A stretch of 64,000 bases of DNA from Vulcanimicrobiota bacterium (GTDB lineage: Bacteria; Vulcanimicrobiota; Vulcanimicrobiia; Vulcanimicrobiales; Vulcanimicrobiaceae). The notes under the pieces are model-generated. The model worked only from the letters and a program-made list of their open reading frames with translations, ran no database searches and was not told the DNA's origin. Below are positions 8,585 through 17,485 of this stretch, in pieces. The stretch spans positions 1 through 64,000 of the forward strand of contig PMOS01000030.1 of the NCBI GenBank assembly GCA_003161435.1. Direction: 5' to 3'. The position numbers were made by a program, and so were the translations under genes. Numbering within the stretch: the stretch's first letter is position 1; each line of letters opens with the position of its first letter.

Positions 8585-9441
8585 CGCAGGCTCAGGATCG
8601 TCGCGAGGTTCGCGTTCGGCTCGATCACCGGTTCGATGGCGCCGCACGCCGAGGTGAGCAGCGTCGTCACCCCGGGCCCGTGACCGGCCAGCTGCGACGC
8701 GCCGTGCGCGACGATGCCGACGGTGACCGCGCCACCCCGGTACACGCGGCCGAAGCTGTTATCCGCATCGTCGATCGCGACGAGGTCGCCGAGCCGCAGA
8801 CGGTCCAGGCCGAACTCGCGCACCGTCGGGGCATCGAAGCACTGGATGTCGTAATCGCCGCGGGCGACGGTTTGGCGGCCCAGCCCCGATCCCATCACGT
8901 GCGCGGGCACACGGCAGGCAACGGGGACGCGCAACCGCTCGCCGGTGCGTTCGATCCCGAGCCGCTCCAGCAGATCGGGATCGCAGTTGAAGACCTTCAC
9001 GTCGCCGGCCTCCTCGATGTGCAGGCCCACGCCCACGGCGCGAACCCCGATGGCGTCCCCAATCTGCATGCGCTCCATCACCTTCTCGGAGAAGTCGATC
9101 ATCACGTGCTCGACGCCGCCGTGTTTGCCGGTCACGACACCTCGCTCGCCCTTGGCTTCGCCGCCGATCACGGTGGCGACGTTGCCGATGCAGGCGAAGG
9201 TGCAGAATGCCGTGTTGATTCTGTCATCGGCATGACGAACGCTCACCGCCGGTTCGATGTGGTCGGATTCGAAGACGAAAGCGGAGTCGCCGACCCGGAC
9301 GTTGAGGGTCACGCCGCCCACCGACGGCAGGACGCGCGGGACACCGTCGGCGCCGACATCGTAGAGCGAGGACGACAGGAGCGGCGGCGCGATCTGCCCG
9401 ATCAGGTTCTGGACGACGAGTCGGGAGCGATTGGTGTCCAC
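8581..9441 (-). CDS. DUF4438 domain-containing protein
   Basis: 286 residues with the full-length DUF4438 pattern: an N-terminal block with PRVLPSVGGVTLNVRVGD, a central GERGVVTGKHGGVEHVMIDF, and VPAHVMGSGLGR in the C-terminal half. No signal peptide or transmembrane segment. GTG start at 9441. Its start lies only 17 bases from that of divergent queD, so a compact shared promoter is expected. The family has solved structures but no agreed function. Confidence 0.75.
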   Translation of the reverse strand: MDTNRSRLVVQNLIGQIAPPLLSSSLYDVGADGVPRVLPSVGGVTLNVRVGDSAFVFESDHIEPAVSVRHADDRINTAFCTFACIGNVATVIGGEAKGERGVVTGKHGGVEHVMIDFSEKVMERMQIGDAIGVRAVGVGLHIEEAGDVKVFNCDPDLLERLGIERTGERLRVPVACRVPAHVMGSGLGRQTVARGDYDIQCFDAPTVREFGLDRLRLGDLVAIDDADNSFGRVYRGGAVTVGIVAHGASQLAGHGPGVTTLLTSACGAIEPVIEPNANLATILSLR

Positions 9442-9458
9442 GGCGAAGTCCCTGGGCT

Positions 9459-9842
9459 GTGCAAATCCGCAAGTCCTTCACGTTCGAGGCGGCGCACGTG
9501 CTTCCGAATCACCCCGGCAAGTGCTCGCGCCTCCACGGCCACTCGTATCGCCTCGACGTCACGCTCGAGGGACCGCTCCAGGCGCACGGCCCCGCCGCCG
9601 GGATGGTCGAGGACTTCGAGGTCGTCTCGCGGGTGGTCAAGGCGGCCGTGATCGCCGAGCTCGACCACCGCTCGCTCAACGAGCTGATCGAGAACCCGAC
9701 CGCCGAGAACATCGTGCAGTGGGTCTGGCGGAGATTGGCCGCCGAACTGCCCCTGCTGACCGAGCTGACCCTGTGGGAGACTCGGAAGGCCTGCGTCGTT
9801 CTAGGCAAGGGGGACCCTCTCGCCCGCGCTTCGGCCGGGTAA
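9459..9842 (+). CDS. queD: 6-carboxytetrahydropterin synthase (queuosine pathway)
   Basis: 127 residues, typical QueD length. It converts dihydroneopterin triphosphate to 6-carboxy-5,6,7,8-tetrahydropterin, the second step to preQ0. The zinc ligands appear in AAHVLPNH and LHGHSY, the catalytic Cys in GKCSRLHGH, and the DHRSLNEL motif follows. GTG start at 9459. QueE, acting next, is about 0.6 kb downstream on the same strand, supporting the assignment over a PTPS-III or eukaryote-like PTPS role. Confidence 0.9.
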   Translation: MQIRKSFTFEAAHVLPNHPGKCSRLHGHSYRLDVTLEGPLQAHGPAAGMVEDFEVVSRVVKAAVIAELDHRSLNELIENPTAENIVQWVWRRLAAELPLLTELTLWETRKACVVLGKGDPLARASAG

Positions 9843-9888
9843 GCAGTCCCAGGACCCCTCCAGCGAACAACCACAGGAGCACCCTTCC

Positions 9889-10440
9889 ATGATTCGCAGA
9901 CTCCCGGCCCTCATTTCGGCCGCCGCCCTAGCCCTCATCCCGCTCGCCGCACACGCGCAGATATCCGCCGGCACCGACCTCGTCGGCAACATGAACCAGA
10001 GCATCAACTCCGGGTCCGCGGTCGTCGGCCAGCGAGTCATCATCGGGAACGTCCACTCGCAAGACAACAACATTACCGGAGCGACGATCTACGGACACGT
10101 CTGCGACGTGCAGTCCGCCAGTCAGGGCCGCGCCGGCAAGCTGCAGATCTGCGTCGACAAGCTCAACACACGCTCGGGGAACACCTACGTGCTCGACGGT
10201 CGCGTGGTCGGAGCGCAGGTCAACACCAAGAACAACACGCTCAACGAAGCCGGTGGTGCGGTCGCCGGAATGATCCTGGGCAACATCCTCGGCAAGCGAG
10301 TCGGCACGAACGCGGGCGGCCTGCTCGGCGCCGCGGGCGGCTATCTCTACGCGAAGAACGCGAAGCAGAACGTGACGATTCCGGCGAACAGCGTCGTGAC
10401 CGTTCAAGTGCTGCAAGCACGCCGTCAGGCCATACGATAG
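9889..10440 (+). CDS. Secreted protein with glycine-zipper-like segment
   Basis: 183 residues. ATG preceded by AGGAG at 9-base spacing. Signal peptide with cleavage after AHA (about residue 23). Residues about 25-118 are polar and beta-like; residues about 119-163 hold GGAVAGMILGNILGKRVGTNAGGLLGAAGGYLYA split by polar residues, resembling glycine-zipper membrane-associated domains. No family is recognised. It sits between queD and queE, but nothing suggests a queuosine role; a small outer-membrane or periplasmic protein is most likely. Confidence 0.7.
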   Translation: MIRRLPALISAAALALIPLAAHAQISAGTDLVGNMNQSINSGSAVVGQRVIIGNVHSQDNNITGATIYGHVCDVQSASQGRAGKLQICVDKLNTRSGNTYVLDGRVVGAQVNTKNNTLNEAGGAVAGMILGNILGKRVGTNAGGLLGAAGGYLYAKNAKQNVTIPANSVVTVQVLQARRQAIR

Positions 10441-10462
10441 TGACCGGGCGCTGAGGAGCGGA

Positions 10463-11038
10463 TTGCTTCAACTCGCCGAGATCTTCTACAGCCTTCAGGG
10501 CGAGGGGACGTGGACCGGGACGCCCGCGGTTTTCGTCCGCCTCGCCGGCTGCAACCTGAGTTGCTCGTTCTGCGACACCGACTACGCGCTCGCGTTCCTG
10601 GCGCCGGTCGACGAGGTGGTGGTTCGCGTGCGCGAGCTCGGCGGGGAATGCCCGATGGTGATCCTCACCGGCGGCGAGCCGCTCGCGCAGCGCGAGACGC
10701 GCGCGCTGATCGAGGCGCTGCGCGCTGACGGCCGCCGCGTGCATATCGAATCGAACGGTACCCTGCCGGCCGACCTCCCCGACGACGTGTGGCTCACCGT
10801 TTCGCCGAAAGAGCGGCTGTCGCCCGAGATGGCTCGGCGCGCGAACGAGGCCAAGCTGATCGTCGACGGTCGCGTCCCGGAGGAGTGGATCGGTGCGTTC
10901 CCGCAAAGCACCCGCGTGTTCTTACAGCCCGAAGGGAACAAGCCGAGCAACGTCGCGCTTGCCGTCGACGCGGCCAAACGCGATCCGGTACGGCTGCGGC
11001 TCTCGTTGCAAACGCACAAGTTCATCGGCGTGAGGTAG
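10463..11038 (+). CDS. queE: 7-carboxy-7-deazaguanine synthase
   Basis: 191 residues, radical-SAM enzyme that ring-contracts 6-carboxytetrahydropterin (QueD product) to 7-carboxy-7-deazaguanine. The [4Fe-4S] cluster motif is CNLSCSFC near residues 31-38, with FYSLQGEGTWTGTPAVFVRL before it and the SAM-binding ILTGGEPL after it. TTG start at 10463 with GAGGAG just upstream. Family C-terminus (LSLQTHKFIGVR) intact. QueC and QueF are not in the window. Confidence 0.93.
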   Translation: MLQLAEIFYSLQGEGTWTGTPAVFVRLAGCNLSCSFCDTDYALAFLAPVDEVVVRVRELGGECPMVILTGGEPLAQRETRALIEALRADGRRVHIESNGTLPADLPDDVWLTVSPKERLSPEMARRANEAKLIVDGRVPEEWIGAFPQSTRVFLQPEGNKPSNVALAVDAAKRDPVRLRLSLQTHKFIGVR

Positions 11039-11042
11039 TCGC

Positions 11043-11492
11043 GTGACCTCCGCGCACAGCCTGATCGCCGAGTACGGCGACTACCATCGCGACCGGCGCA
11101 ATCTCATCTGCCACGAGATCGGCATCCCGCTGATCGTCTTGGCGATCATCGCGCTGCTTCGGCTCGTCGCGCTTCCCGGACACGCGACCCTCGCCACCGT
11201 CGCCGTCGTCGCGCTCGAGAGCTACTACATCGTCGCCTTTTGGCGCGTGTCGCGAGCCGCGGTCCTGCTCGCCGTCGTCGGCCTGATCGTGCTCTCCTTC
11301 ATCGCGATGTTCGTCACGTGGCCCGTGGCGGTCGCCGCCTTCGTCGCCGGTTGGATCTTACAGTTCGTCGGCCACGGATACGAGGGCAAATCGCCGGCGT
11401 TCCTGACCAACCTGCTGCACTTGCTCGTCGGCCCGCTGTGGGTCGCAAGCCATCTGGTTCCGACATCAGGCTCCTCGTCGTCTGCGCCGTAG
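11043..11492 (+). CDS. Mpo1-like (DUF962) multi-pass membrane protein
   Basis: 149 residues, GTG start 4 bases after queE. The family signature is visible: YHRDRRNLICHEIGIPL at the N-terminus (the H-N-H-GIP pattern) and WILQFVGHGYEGKSPAF near the C-terminus, with four predicted membrane helices between and around. Yeast Mpo1 in this family is an Fe(II)-dependent dioxygenase of 2-hydroxy fatty acids; whether bacterial members share that reaction is not shown by sequence alone. The last 55 bases overlap the mqnB frame. Confidence 0.75.
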   Translation: MTSAHSLIAEYGDYHRDRRNLICHEIGIPLIVLAIIALLRLVALPGHATLATVAVVALESYYIVAFWRVSRAAVLLAVVGLIVLSFIAMFVTWPVAVAAFVAGWILQFVGHGYEGKSPAFLTNLLHLLVGPLWVASHLVPTSGSSSSAP

Positions 11493-12082
11493 CCCAAGAG
11501 CTCGCGGCGCTTGCTCCGCGAGGGGATGTCGACGTGGTTGCCGTCGGCGTCGGGCCGGTCGAAGCGGCGCTGGGAACCGCGCGCGCGCTCGCCGCTCGGC
11601 CGTATGACGCCGTGATCAACGCGGGGATCGCCGGCGGTTTTCGCGAGCGCTGCACCGTCGGCGACGTCGTCGTGTGCGCGCGCGACGACTATGCTGAGCT
11701 CGGCCTGGAGGACGGCACGACGTTCCCGCTCCCCGGCGGCCTCGAGCTCGTGCGCCACGCCGAAGCCGATCCCGCCTTGCTGCAGCCTTTCCTCGACGGT
11801 CTGATCCCGGTGATCGTCGGGCGCGGCATCACCTCGGCGATCGTGACCGGCACGACGGCGCGCGCGTTCGTCCTGGCCCACCGCTTTCGCGCGGACGTCG
11901 AGTCGATGGAAGGTTTCGCCGTCCTGCGCGCGGCGCAACTCGCGGGCGTCCCCGCGATCGAGGTGCGCGGCGTGTCGAACTTGGTCGGCGAACGGGAATC
12001 CAACGGTTGGGACTTTCGCGCCGGCGCCGCCGCGGCCGTCGCAACGACCGACGCCCTGCTCGCCGTTCTCTCGACCGGATGA
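11438..12082 (+). CDS. mqnB: Futalosine hydrolase
   Basis: About 214 residues from the in-frame GTG at 11438; no later start is available before the conserved LLVVCAVAQELAAL strand, so the gene overlaps the Mpo1-like gene by 55 bases. It belongs to the nucleoside phosphorylase fold (INAGIAGGF, VESMEGFAV with catalytic acidic residue, RGVSNLVGER). It cleaves futalosine to dehypoxanthinyl futalosine and hypoxanthine in the alternative menaquinone pathway. Coupling to mqnD by an ATGA overlap supports this over a generic MTA/SAH nucleosidase. Confidence 0.85.
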   Translation: MGRKPSGSDIRLLVVCAVAQELAALAPRGDVDVVAVGVGPVEAALGTARALAARPYDAVINAGIAGGFRERCTVGDVVVCARDDYAELGLEDGTTFPLPGGLELVRHAEADPALLQPFLDGLIPVIVGRGITSAIVTGTTARAFVLAHRFRADVESMEGFAVLRAAQLAGVPAIEVRGVSNLVGERESNGWDFRAGAAAAVATTDALLAVLSTG

Positions 12083-12936
12083 TGATGAACAACGCTCGAT
12101 ACTCGCTTGCCTACTCGCCGTGCCCGAACGACACGTACATCTTCGCGGCGCTCACCAACGGACTGCTCGCCGATGCGCCGGCGGTGGACGTCGTACTCGA
12201 CGACGTCGAGGCGCTCAACCTTGCGGCCCGCGAAGGGCGCTATGAGCTCACCAAGGTGAGTTACGGCGCCATTCCCTCCTTGCTCGACAAGTACCGCATC
12301 CTGCGCGCGGGCGGCGCGCTGGGCCGCGGCTGCGGTCCGCTCGTCGTGTCGCTCCCGGGAGTCGACAGCAAGGCGTCGCTGCTGACGGACTTCGCTCCCG
12401 ATGCGGTATTCGCGATCCCCGGCCGCATGACGACCGCCTACGCGCTGCTGCGGCTGGCTCTCGGCCGCGATCAATCAGTCGTCGAGATGCGCTTCGACCG
12501 CATCGTCGACGCCGTCGCGAACGAAGAGGTTGCCGCCGGCCTGATCATCCACGAGTCGCGCTTCACCTACCGGGAAGCCGGTTTGGTCGAGGTGATCGAT
12601 CTGGGTGACTGGTGGGAGCATGAAACCGGCAACCCGATCCCACTCGGCGCGATCCTCGTGCGCCGCGACATCGCCGACACCGATGCTCGGGCGATCGACG
12701 ATGCGATCCGCCACAGCTTGACGTTCGCGCGCGAGCACGAAGACAAGATCATCGACTACGTTCGCGCCCACGCGTTCGAGATGGACGATGAGGTGATGCG
12801 CGCCCACATCGGCTTGTACGTGAACGAGTACAGCGACGACGTCGGCGAAGCGGGGATCGCCGCCGTCGAAGACCTGTTTGCGCGCGCGGCGGCAGCGCAC
12901 CTCATCCCCGACGGAACGCAACCGGAGTTCGTCTGA
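12079..12936 (+). CDS. mqnD: 1,4-dihydroxy-6-naphthoate synthase
   Basis: 285 residues; ATG at 12079 overlaps the mqnB stop by 4 bases (two further in-frame ATGs follow directly). N-terminal SLAYSPCPNDTYIFAAL and the LTKVSYGAIPSLLDKY block are hallmarks of MqnD, a periplasmic-binding-protein-like enzyme that converts cyclic dehypoxanthinyl futalosine to 1,4-dihydroxy-6-naphthoate. Together with mqnB it indicates menaquinone as respiratory quinone; mqnA, mqnC and mqnE must be elsewhere. Confidence 0.92.
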   Translation: MMMNNARYSLAYSPCPNDTYIFAALTNGLLADAPAVDVVLDDVEALNLAAREGRYELTKVSYGAIPSLLDKYRILRAGGALGRGCGPLVVSLPGVDSKASLLTDFAPDAVFAIPGRMTTAYALLRLALGRDQSVVEMRFDRIVDAVANEEVAAGLIIHESRFTYREAGLVEVIDLGDWWEHETGNPIPLGAILVRRDIADTDARAIDDAIRHSLTFAREHEDKIIDYVRAHAFEMDDEVMRAHIGLYVNEYSDDVGEAGIAAVEDLFARAAAAHLIPDGTQPEFV

Positions 12937-12950
12937 GTGCCGGAATAACT

Positions 12951-14177
12951 GTGCGGCGCGGCGCGTTCTTGGCTGCGGCAGCGGCGGGCATCGCGGCGGT
13001 ATCGCTTCCCGGCGCTGCGCAGGCGGCGGACGCCGCCGTGGTCGCGCTGGGCGACGACGCGTTCGTGCGCGACGTCTGGCGCGAGCTGCGCGGGCGGACG
13101 ATCGGGATCGTCACGAACCCAAGCGGCGTGTTGTCCAGCGGGCAGCCGCTGGTCGATGCCGTCCATCGCAACGGTCAGATCGCGGTGAAGGCCCTGTTCG
13201 GGCCGGAGCACGGGATCCGCGGCGCAGCGGGCGCCGGCGAAACCGTCGGCTCCTCGACCGACGAGCAGACCGGTTTGCCCGTCCACAGCCTGTACGGTGC
13301 GACGCGGCATCCAACGCAAGCGATGCTCGACGGGATCGACGTCCTGCTCTTCGACATCCAGGACGTCGGCGCGCGTCCCTACACCTACGTTTCGACGATG
13401 GCGTACGTGATGGAGTCGGCCGCCAAGTACGGCCAAGAGGTGTGGGTTCTCGACCGCCCCAACCCGGTCGGCGGCGCACTGATCGACGGCCCGGTGCTCG
13501 ATCCGAGGTTCGCGTCGTTCGTCGGGCTCTACCCGATCCCCGAGCGCCACGGGATGACTGTCGGCGAGCTCGCGCGCATGTTCAACGCGCACTTCAACAT
13601 CGGCTGCAAACTGCGCGTGATCCCGATGCAAGGTTGGCATCGCGAGATGACCTGGGCAGACACCGGGCTGCACTGGGTTGCGACGTCGCCGAACATGCCG
13701 TACGCGCGCACGACGCTCGTGTATCTGGCGACCGGGTTGGTCGATGAAGGCGGCGTGAACAACGGCATCGGCACCACCCGCCCGTTCGAATACGCCGGCG
13801 GTTACGGCTTCGACCCGGCGGCATATCGCGACGCACTGCACGCGCGCGGCATCCCCGGCGTAGAGTTCGAACCGACGGATTGGGTGCCGGCGCGCGGCTT
13901 TTGGGCCGGCAAGACGTTGCACGGCGTATCGATCAACGTCACCGACCCGCACGCGTTTCCGAGCGTGCGCACCGCCGTCGAGCTGCTCGCCGCAGCCCGC
14001 GCGCAAGGGAAGTTCTCCATCGCATCCGGTCACGAGCGGATCTTCGACCGCGACTGGGGCACCGACACCGTCCGCCGTGCCCTCACCGAAGCCGCCTCAG
14101 CCGACTCGATCGTCGCCGCCTGGCAGCCCGGTCTGCGCGCGTTCCAAGCGTTGCGCGCAAAGTATCTGCTGTACTGA
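12951..14177 (+). CDS. namZ: Exo-beta-N-acetylmuramidase NamZ-like (DUF1343)
   Basis: 408 residues, GTG start. N-terminal leader MRRGAFLAAAAAGIAAVSLPGAAQA is exported (weak Tat-like RR) with cleavage after AQA. The DUF1343 pattern is full length: GIVTNPSGV, FGPEHGIRGAAGAGE, LLFDIQDVGARPYTYVSTM and NNGIGTTRPFEYAGG. Characterised members release terminal MurNAc from peptidoglycan fragments, supporting a cell-wall recycling role. It follows mqnD by 14 bases and probably shares its transcript. Confidence 0.85.
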   Translation: MRRGAFLAAAAAGIAAVSLPGAAQAADAAVVALGDDAFVRDVWRELRGRTIGIVTNPSGVLSSGQPLVDAVHRNGQIAVKALFGPEHGIRGAAGAGETVGSSTDEQTGLPVHSLYGATRHPTQAMLDGIDVLLFDIQDVGARPYTYVSTMAYVMESAAKYGQEVWVLDRPNPVGGALIDGPVLDPRFASFVGLYPIPERHGMTVGELARMFNAHFNIGCKLRVIPMQGWHREMTWADTGLHWVATSPNMPYARTTLVYLATGLVDEGGVNNGIGTTRPFEYAGGYGFDPAAYRDALHARGIPGVEFEPTDWVPARGFWAGKTLHGVSINVTDPHAFPSVRTAVELLAAARAQGKFSIASGHERIFDRDWGTDTVRRALTEAASADSIVAAWQPGLRAFQALRAKYLLY

Positions 14178-14209
14178 TGCCGCAGCTTTGTATGATGGCG
14201 GCGATACGG

Positions 14210-14293
14210 CGTCACGCTTCGCCAAGCTCAGCGCGACCGGTGGCGAGTCGCGATGACGGTAACGCCGTCCTCCTTCGACAAGCTCAGGATGAC
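14210..14293. repeat. Tandem REP-like elements between namZ and pilZ
   Basis: A core CCTTCGACAAGCTCAGG at 14272-14288, continued by ATGAC, is preceded by a diverged copy (CTTCGCCAAGCTCAGCGCGAC near 14217-14237, written here as CTTCGCCAAGCTCAGC followed by GCGAC). Another near-identical copy, in the opposite orientation, lies inside fadJ at 28089-28110. It sits between convergent genes, the usual location for REP-type palindromes. Confidence 0.65.
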
Positions 14294-14299
14294 GACGAT

Positions 14300-14824
14300 C
14301 TATTCGCCGCGCATGTGGGCGCGTTCTCGGAGCTGGCGGATCTGCCAGACGTGGATGAAGCGCTGGATCTCTTCCTGGGTCTGCTCGTCCGTCCCGATGA
14401 AGCGCAGGCCGTGTGAGAACTTGCGGCGGCGCAGGCTCCAGAACGCCATGACGACCTTAGCGTGCACGGTCATCTCCGTGAACGGCTCGGGCGGTACTTT
14501 GACCTTGCGCGTCGTGCGGCCGCGTGAGGTCGTTTGAACGATCTCTTTTTCAACCGTTACGCTGCTGATCAGGTCGTTGGGCAGCGTGAAGCGCAGCTCG
14601 ATCGTCGCTTCGTCCACGAAGTCTTCGTCGCCGATCAGGCGCAGGCCGCCGGCCGAAAGATCGTTCGCCAACGCGTTGCGGGCACCGGTGCGGCCGGCGA
14701 GGACGTAGACCACGGGAAACTCGACGGAGGCGCGATAGGTCTGGCGCTGCCGTTCCGTGATGGTCGCCCGTACTAGCGGTTTGTGGGCGGCACGTCGCCG
14801 CGTCCACGCCTTCCAGAAGAACAC
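14300..14824 (-). CDS. PilZ domain protein (probable c-di-GMP receptor)
   Basis: 174 residues. The PilZ signature is spread as RQRQTYRASVEFPV (RxxxR-like), ANDLSAGGLRL (D/NxSxxG) and GLRFIG at the C-terminal strand, with a short N-terminal basic segment. No other domain. The Arg-rich motif and DLSAGG are the residues that bind c-di-GMP in family members. Divergent from glcD with 55 bases between starts. The partner output is not identifiable here. Confidence 0.82.
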   Translation of the reverse strand: MFFWKAWTRRRAAHKPLVRATITERQRQTYRASVEFPVVYVLAGRTGARNALANDLSAGGLRLIGDEDFVDEATIELRFTLPNDLISSVTVEKEIVQTTSRGRTTRKVKVPPEPFTEMTVHAKVVMAFWSLRRRKFSHGLRFIGTDEQTQEEIQRFIHVWQIRQLRERAHMRGE

Positions 14825-14879
14825 CGAGCAAGCGGATTTCCAGGAACTCCCCGCTCACCCTCCGTAGCGTGATCGGACC

Positions 14880-16268
14880 TTGCAAACCTTCGCGTCGCGT
14901 CTGACGGATGCGCTCGGCCCCCAGGTCGTTCACAGCGAGCCTGAAGACCTGGCCGTCTACGCCTTCGACGCCTATTCGCAGGACCGGCTGCCGTCTGCAG
15001 CGATCGTGCCGAGCGACGCGCGCGAGATCGGCATCGCAGTGCGCATCGCGCGTGAGTGCGACGAGCCCGTCGTGCCTCGCGGCGCGGGAACCGGACTCTG
15101 CGGCGGGGCGGTGCCGTCGCGCGGCGGGCTCGTCGTCTCCCTCGCGCGGATGAACCGTATCGTCGAACTCGACGTGCGCAACCGCCGCGCGCGCGTGCAG
15201 CCCGGGTTGGTGAACCTCGACCTTTCGAATGCGATCGCGCAGCACGGAATCTTCTACGCACCTGATCCGTCGAGCCAGAAGACGTCGACGATCGGCGGCA
15301 ACGTCGGCACCAACGCGGGCGGCCCGCACTGCTTGAGCTACGGCACGACGACGAACCACGTGCTCGGGATCGAGTACGTCGACGCGGACGGCGAGATCCA
15401 GCACACGTCGATCGACGATCCCGGCTACGATCTCACCGGCGTCCTGGTCGGATCCGAAGGGACGCTGGGAATCGTCACCGAGGCGACGGTTCGTCTCCTC
15501 AAGCTTCCGGAAGAGGTACGCGTCTGCGTCGCCGCTTTCGGTGACGTCGAGTCGGCCTCCGAGGCGGTTTCGGCGATCATCGGCGCGGGGATCGTGCCGA
15601 CGGCGCTCGAGATCATGGACGCGCTGATCACGCATGCCGTCGAAGCGCACTTCCACGCCGGGTATCCGGAGAACGCCGGGGCGGTGCTGCTGGTCGAGAT
15701 CGCCGGCGCGCACGAAGACGTCGCAGCCGGTGAAGCGACGCTGGCCGCGATCGCGCGCGAGCACGGCGCGCTGTCGTGGCGCGCGGCCCGCGACCAAGCG
15801 GAGCGCGATGCGTTGTGGGCGGCGCGCAAAGGCGCCGCCGGCGCGATCGGCCGCATCGCGCCCAACTACTATATTCAAGATGCGTGCGTCCCGCGCACGC
15901 GGCTGCCCGAGATCATGCACGCGATCGATGGGATTGCGCGCGATCACCGGCTGCCGGTCGGCAACGTCTTTCACGCCGGCGACGGCAACCTGCACCCGCT
16001 GCTGATCTTCGATCGCCGCGATGCGCGCCAGGTCCAGGCCGTCGTCGACGCCGGAACCGAGATCCTGCACGCGTGCATCGCTATGGGTGGAACGATCAGC
16101 GGCGAGCACGGGATCGGTTACGAGAAGCGCGAGACGCTCTCGCTGGTGTTCTCCGGCGACGACCTCGCCGCGATGGGGAACGTGCGCGAGGTCTTCGACC
16201 CGGCGCGCCTCTTCAACCCCGACAAGATCTTCCCCAGCGGCGCGACGTGCGGCGAGGTCAAGCGATGA
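14880..16268 (+). CDS. glcD: Glycolate oxidase FAD subunit GlcD-type
   Basis: 462 residues with the FAD-PCMH fold (PRGAGTGLCGGAVPSRGG; TIGGNVGTNAGGPHCLSYGTT) and the FAD-oxidase C-terminal domain with VFHAGDGNLHP and SGEHGIG metal/substrate motifs. TTG start at 14880 has no strong ribosome site, so the start is provisional, but the protein begins at the family position. It oxidises a 2-hydroxy acid, most likely glycolate, or D-lactate; specificity cannot be fixed by sequence. ATGA coupling to glcE supports GlcDE; no glcF iron-sulfur subunit follows. Confidence 0.85.
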   Translation: MQTFASRLTDALGPQVVHSEPEDLAVYAFDAYSQDRLPSAAIVPSDAREIGIAVRIARECDEPVVPRGAGTGLCGGAVPSRGGLVVSLARMNRIVELDVRNRRARVQPGLVNLDLSNAIAQHGIFYAPDPSSQKTSTIGGNVGTNAGGPHCLSYGTTTNHVLGIEYVDADGEIQHTSIDDPGYDLTGVLVGSEGTLGIVTEATVRLLKLPEEVRVCVAAFGDVESASEAVSAIIGAGIVPTALEIMDALITHAVEAHFHAGYPENAGAVLLVEIAGAHEDVAAGEATLAAIAREHGALSWRAARDQAERDALWAARKGAAGAIGRIAPNYYIQDACVPRTRLPEIMHAIDGIARDHRLPVGNVFHAGDGNLHPLLIFDRRDARQVQAVVDAGTEILHACIAMGGTISGEHGIGYEKRETLSLVFSGDDLAAMGNVREVFDPARLFNPDKIFPSGATCGEVKR

Positions 16269-17485
16269 TCGCCAAACCCGTGCGCGCCAAACGCATTCCC
16301 ACCGCGTCGTTCGCACTGGGATCGTTGACGCCGGGGCGCGTCGCCGAACCGCAGGACGGGGCCGAGGCAGCCGCGATCCTGCGCGCCGCCAGCGACGCCG
16401 GCGAAGCGGTCGTCGCGTTCGGTGGCGGCACGTTGCAGAGCGCCGCGAACGCGCCCGCGCGCTACGACATCGCGCTGTCGACGAAACGGCTCAACGCGCT
16501 GCACGAGTACGATCCGCGCGAGCTCACCGCCGGGGTCGGCGGCGGGATGACGGTTGGCGAGCTGAACGCGCTGCTCGCCCGGAACCATCAGTTTCTGCCG
16601 CTCGACGCGCCGCTTGCCGCCCAAGCGACGATCGGCGGGACGCTCGCCGCCGGCTGGGCAGGCCCGCGCCGCGCCGCGTACGGGCGACCGCGCGACCTCC
16701 TCATCGGCGCCACGGTCGCGCTCGCCGACGGTACGCTCGCGAAGACCGGCGGGATGGTCGTGAAGAACGTGACGGGCTACGATATGGGGAAGCTGTACGT
16801 CGGGTCGCACGGGACGCTCGGGGTGATCGTTCGCGCGAACTTCAAGGTGCTGCCGGCACCGGCGGTGCGGCGCATGGCGATCGCGCCGTTCGACGACGAG
16901 CTGCGGGTGCGCGCGATCGCGCATGCGAGCGCGCTGAGCATCGAACCGGCCGCGCTGCTGATCGTCGACGGCTTTCACGAGGTCGCCTTCGCCGGCCGGC
17001 CACGGTTGTTCGCACTGCTCGAAGGATCGGATCAGGTCGTCGAGCGCGCGACGCGCGAGCTACGATCGGCGCTGGGTGCGGCGGGGATCGCCGAGACGCG
17101 CCTGCTCGACGGCGACGCGGCGGCGAGCGCGTACGCATCGATCCTCGACGCCTACGCGACGGCTACCGCCGATACGTCGGTGACGTTCGTCGCGCGCGGG
17201 CTCCCGAGCGAGGCCGTCACGCGCGCGCAGCGCGTCCGCGACGCGCTCGGCCGGGTCGATACGGTCGCCGATCTGCGCACCGGCGACGTAATCGTGCGCG
17301 TGCGCGAAGGGTTCGATACGGTGCGCGCCGTGCTCGGCCGGGCCGTCGTGCTCAGCGCCGGGCCGGCGGCCGGCGTCGATGCGTGGGGCGAGGTACCCGC
17401 GGCGCTGGCGACGATGCGCGCGCTCAAGGCGCAGTTCGACCCGCGCGGCGTCCTGGCGCCGGGGCGGTTCGTCGGTGGCATCTAG
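16265..17485 (+). CDS. glcE: Glycolate oxidase subunit GlcE-type
   Basis: 406 residues. ATG at 16265 overlaps the glcD stop by 4 bases. A second FAD-PCMH domain (AVVAFGGGTLQSAANAP; AAQATIGGTLAAGWAGP; VVKNVTGYDMGKLYVGSHGTLGVI) and a C-terminal KAQFDPRGVLAPGRFVGG. Such FAD-binding subunits pair with GlcD. Where GlcF is usually encoded there is instead a DUF2600 gene, overlapping by 11 bases. Confidence 0.85.
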   Translation: MIAKPVRAKRIPTASFALGSLTPGRVAEPQDGAEAAAILRAASDAGEAVVAFGGGTLQSAANAPARYDIALSTKRLNALHEYDPRELTAGVGGGMTVGELNALLARNHQFLPLDAPLAAQATIGGTLAAGWAGPRRAAYGRPRDLLIGATVALADGTLAKTGGMVVKNVTGYDMGKLYVGSHGTLGVIVRANFKVLPAPAVRRMAIAPFDDELRVRAIAHASALSIEPAALLIVDGFHEVAFAGRPRLFALLEGSDQVVERATRELRSALGAAGIAETRLLDGDAAASAYASILDAYATATADTSVTFVARGLPSEAVTRAQRVRDALGRVDTVADLRTGDVIVRVREGFDTVRAVLGRAVVLSAGPAAGVDAWGEVPAALATMRALKAQFDPRGVLAPGRFVGGI

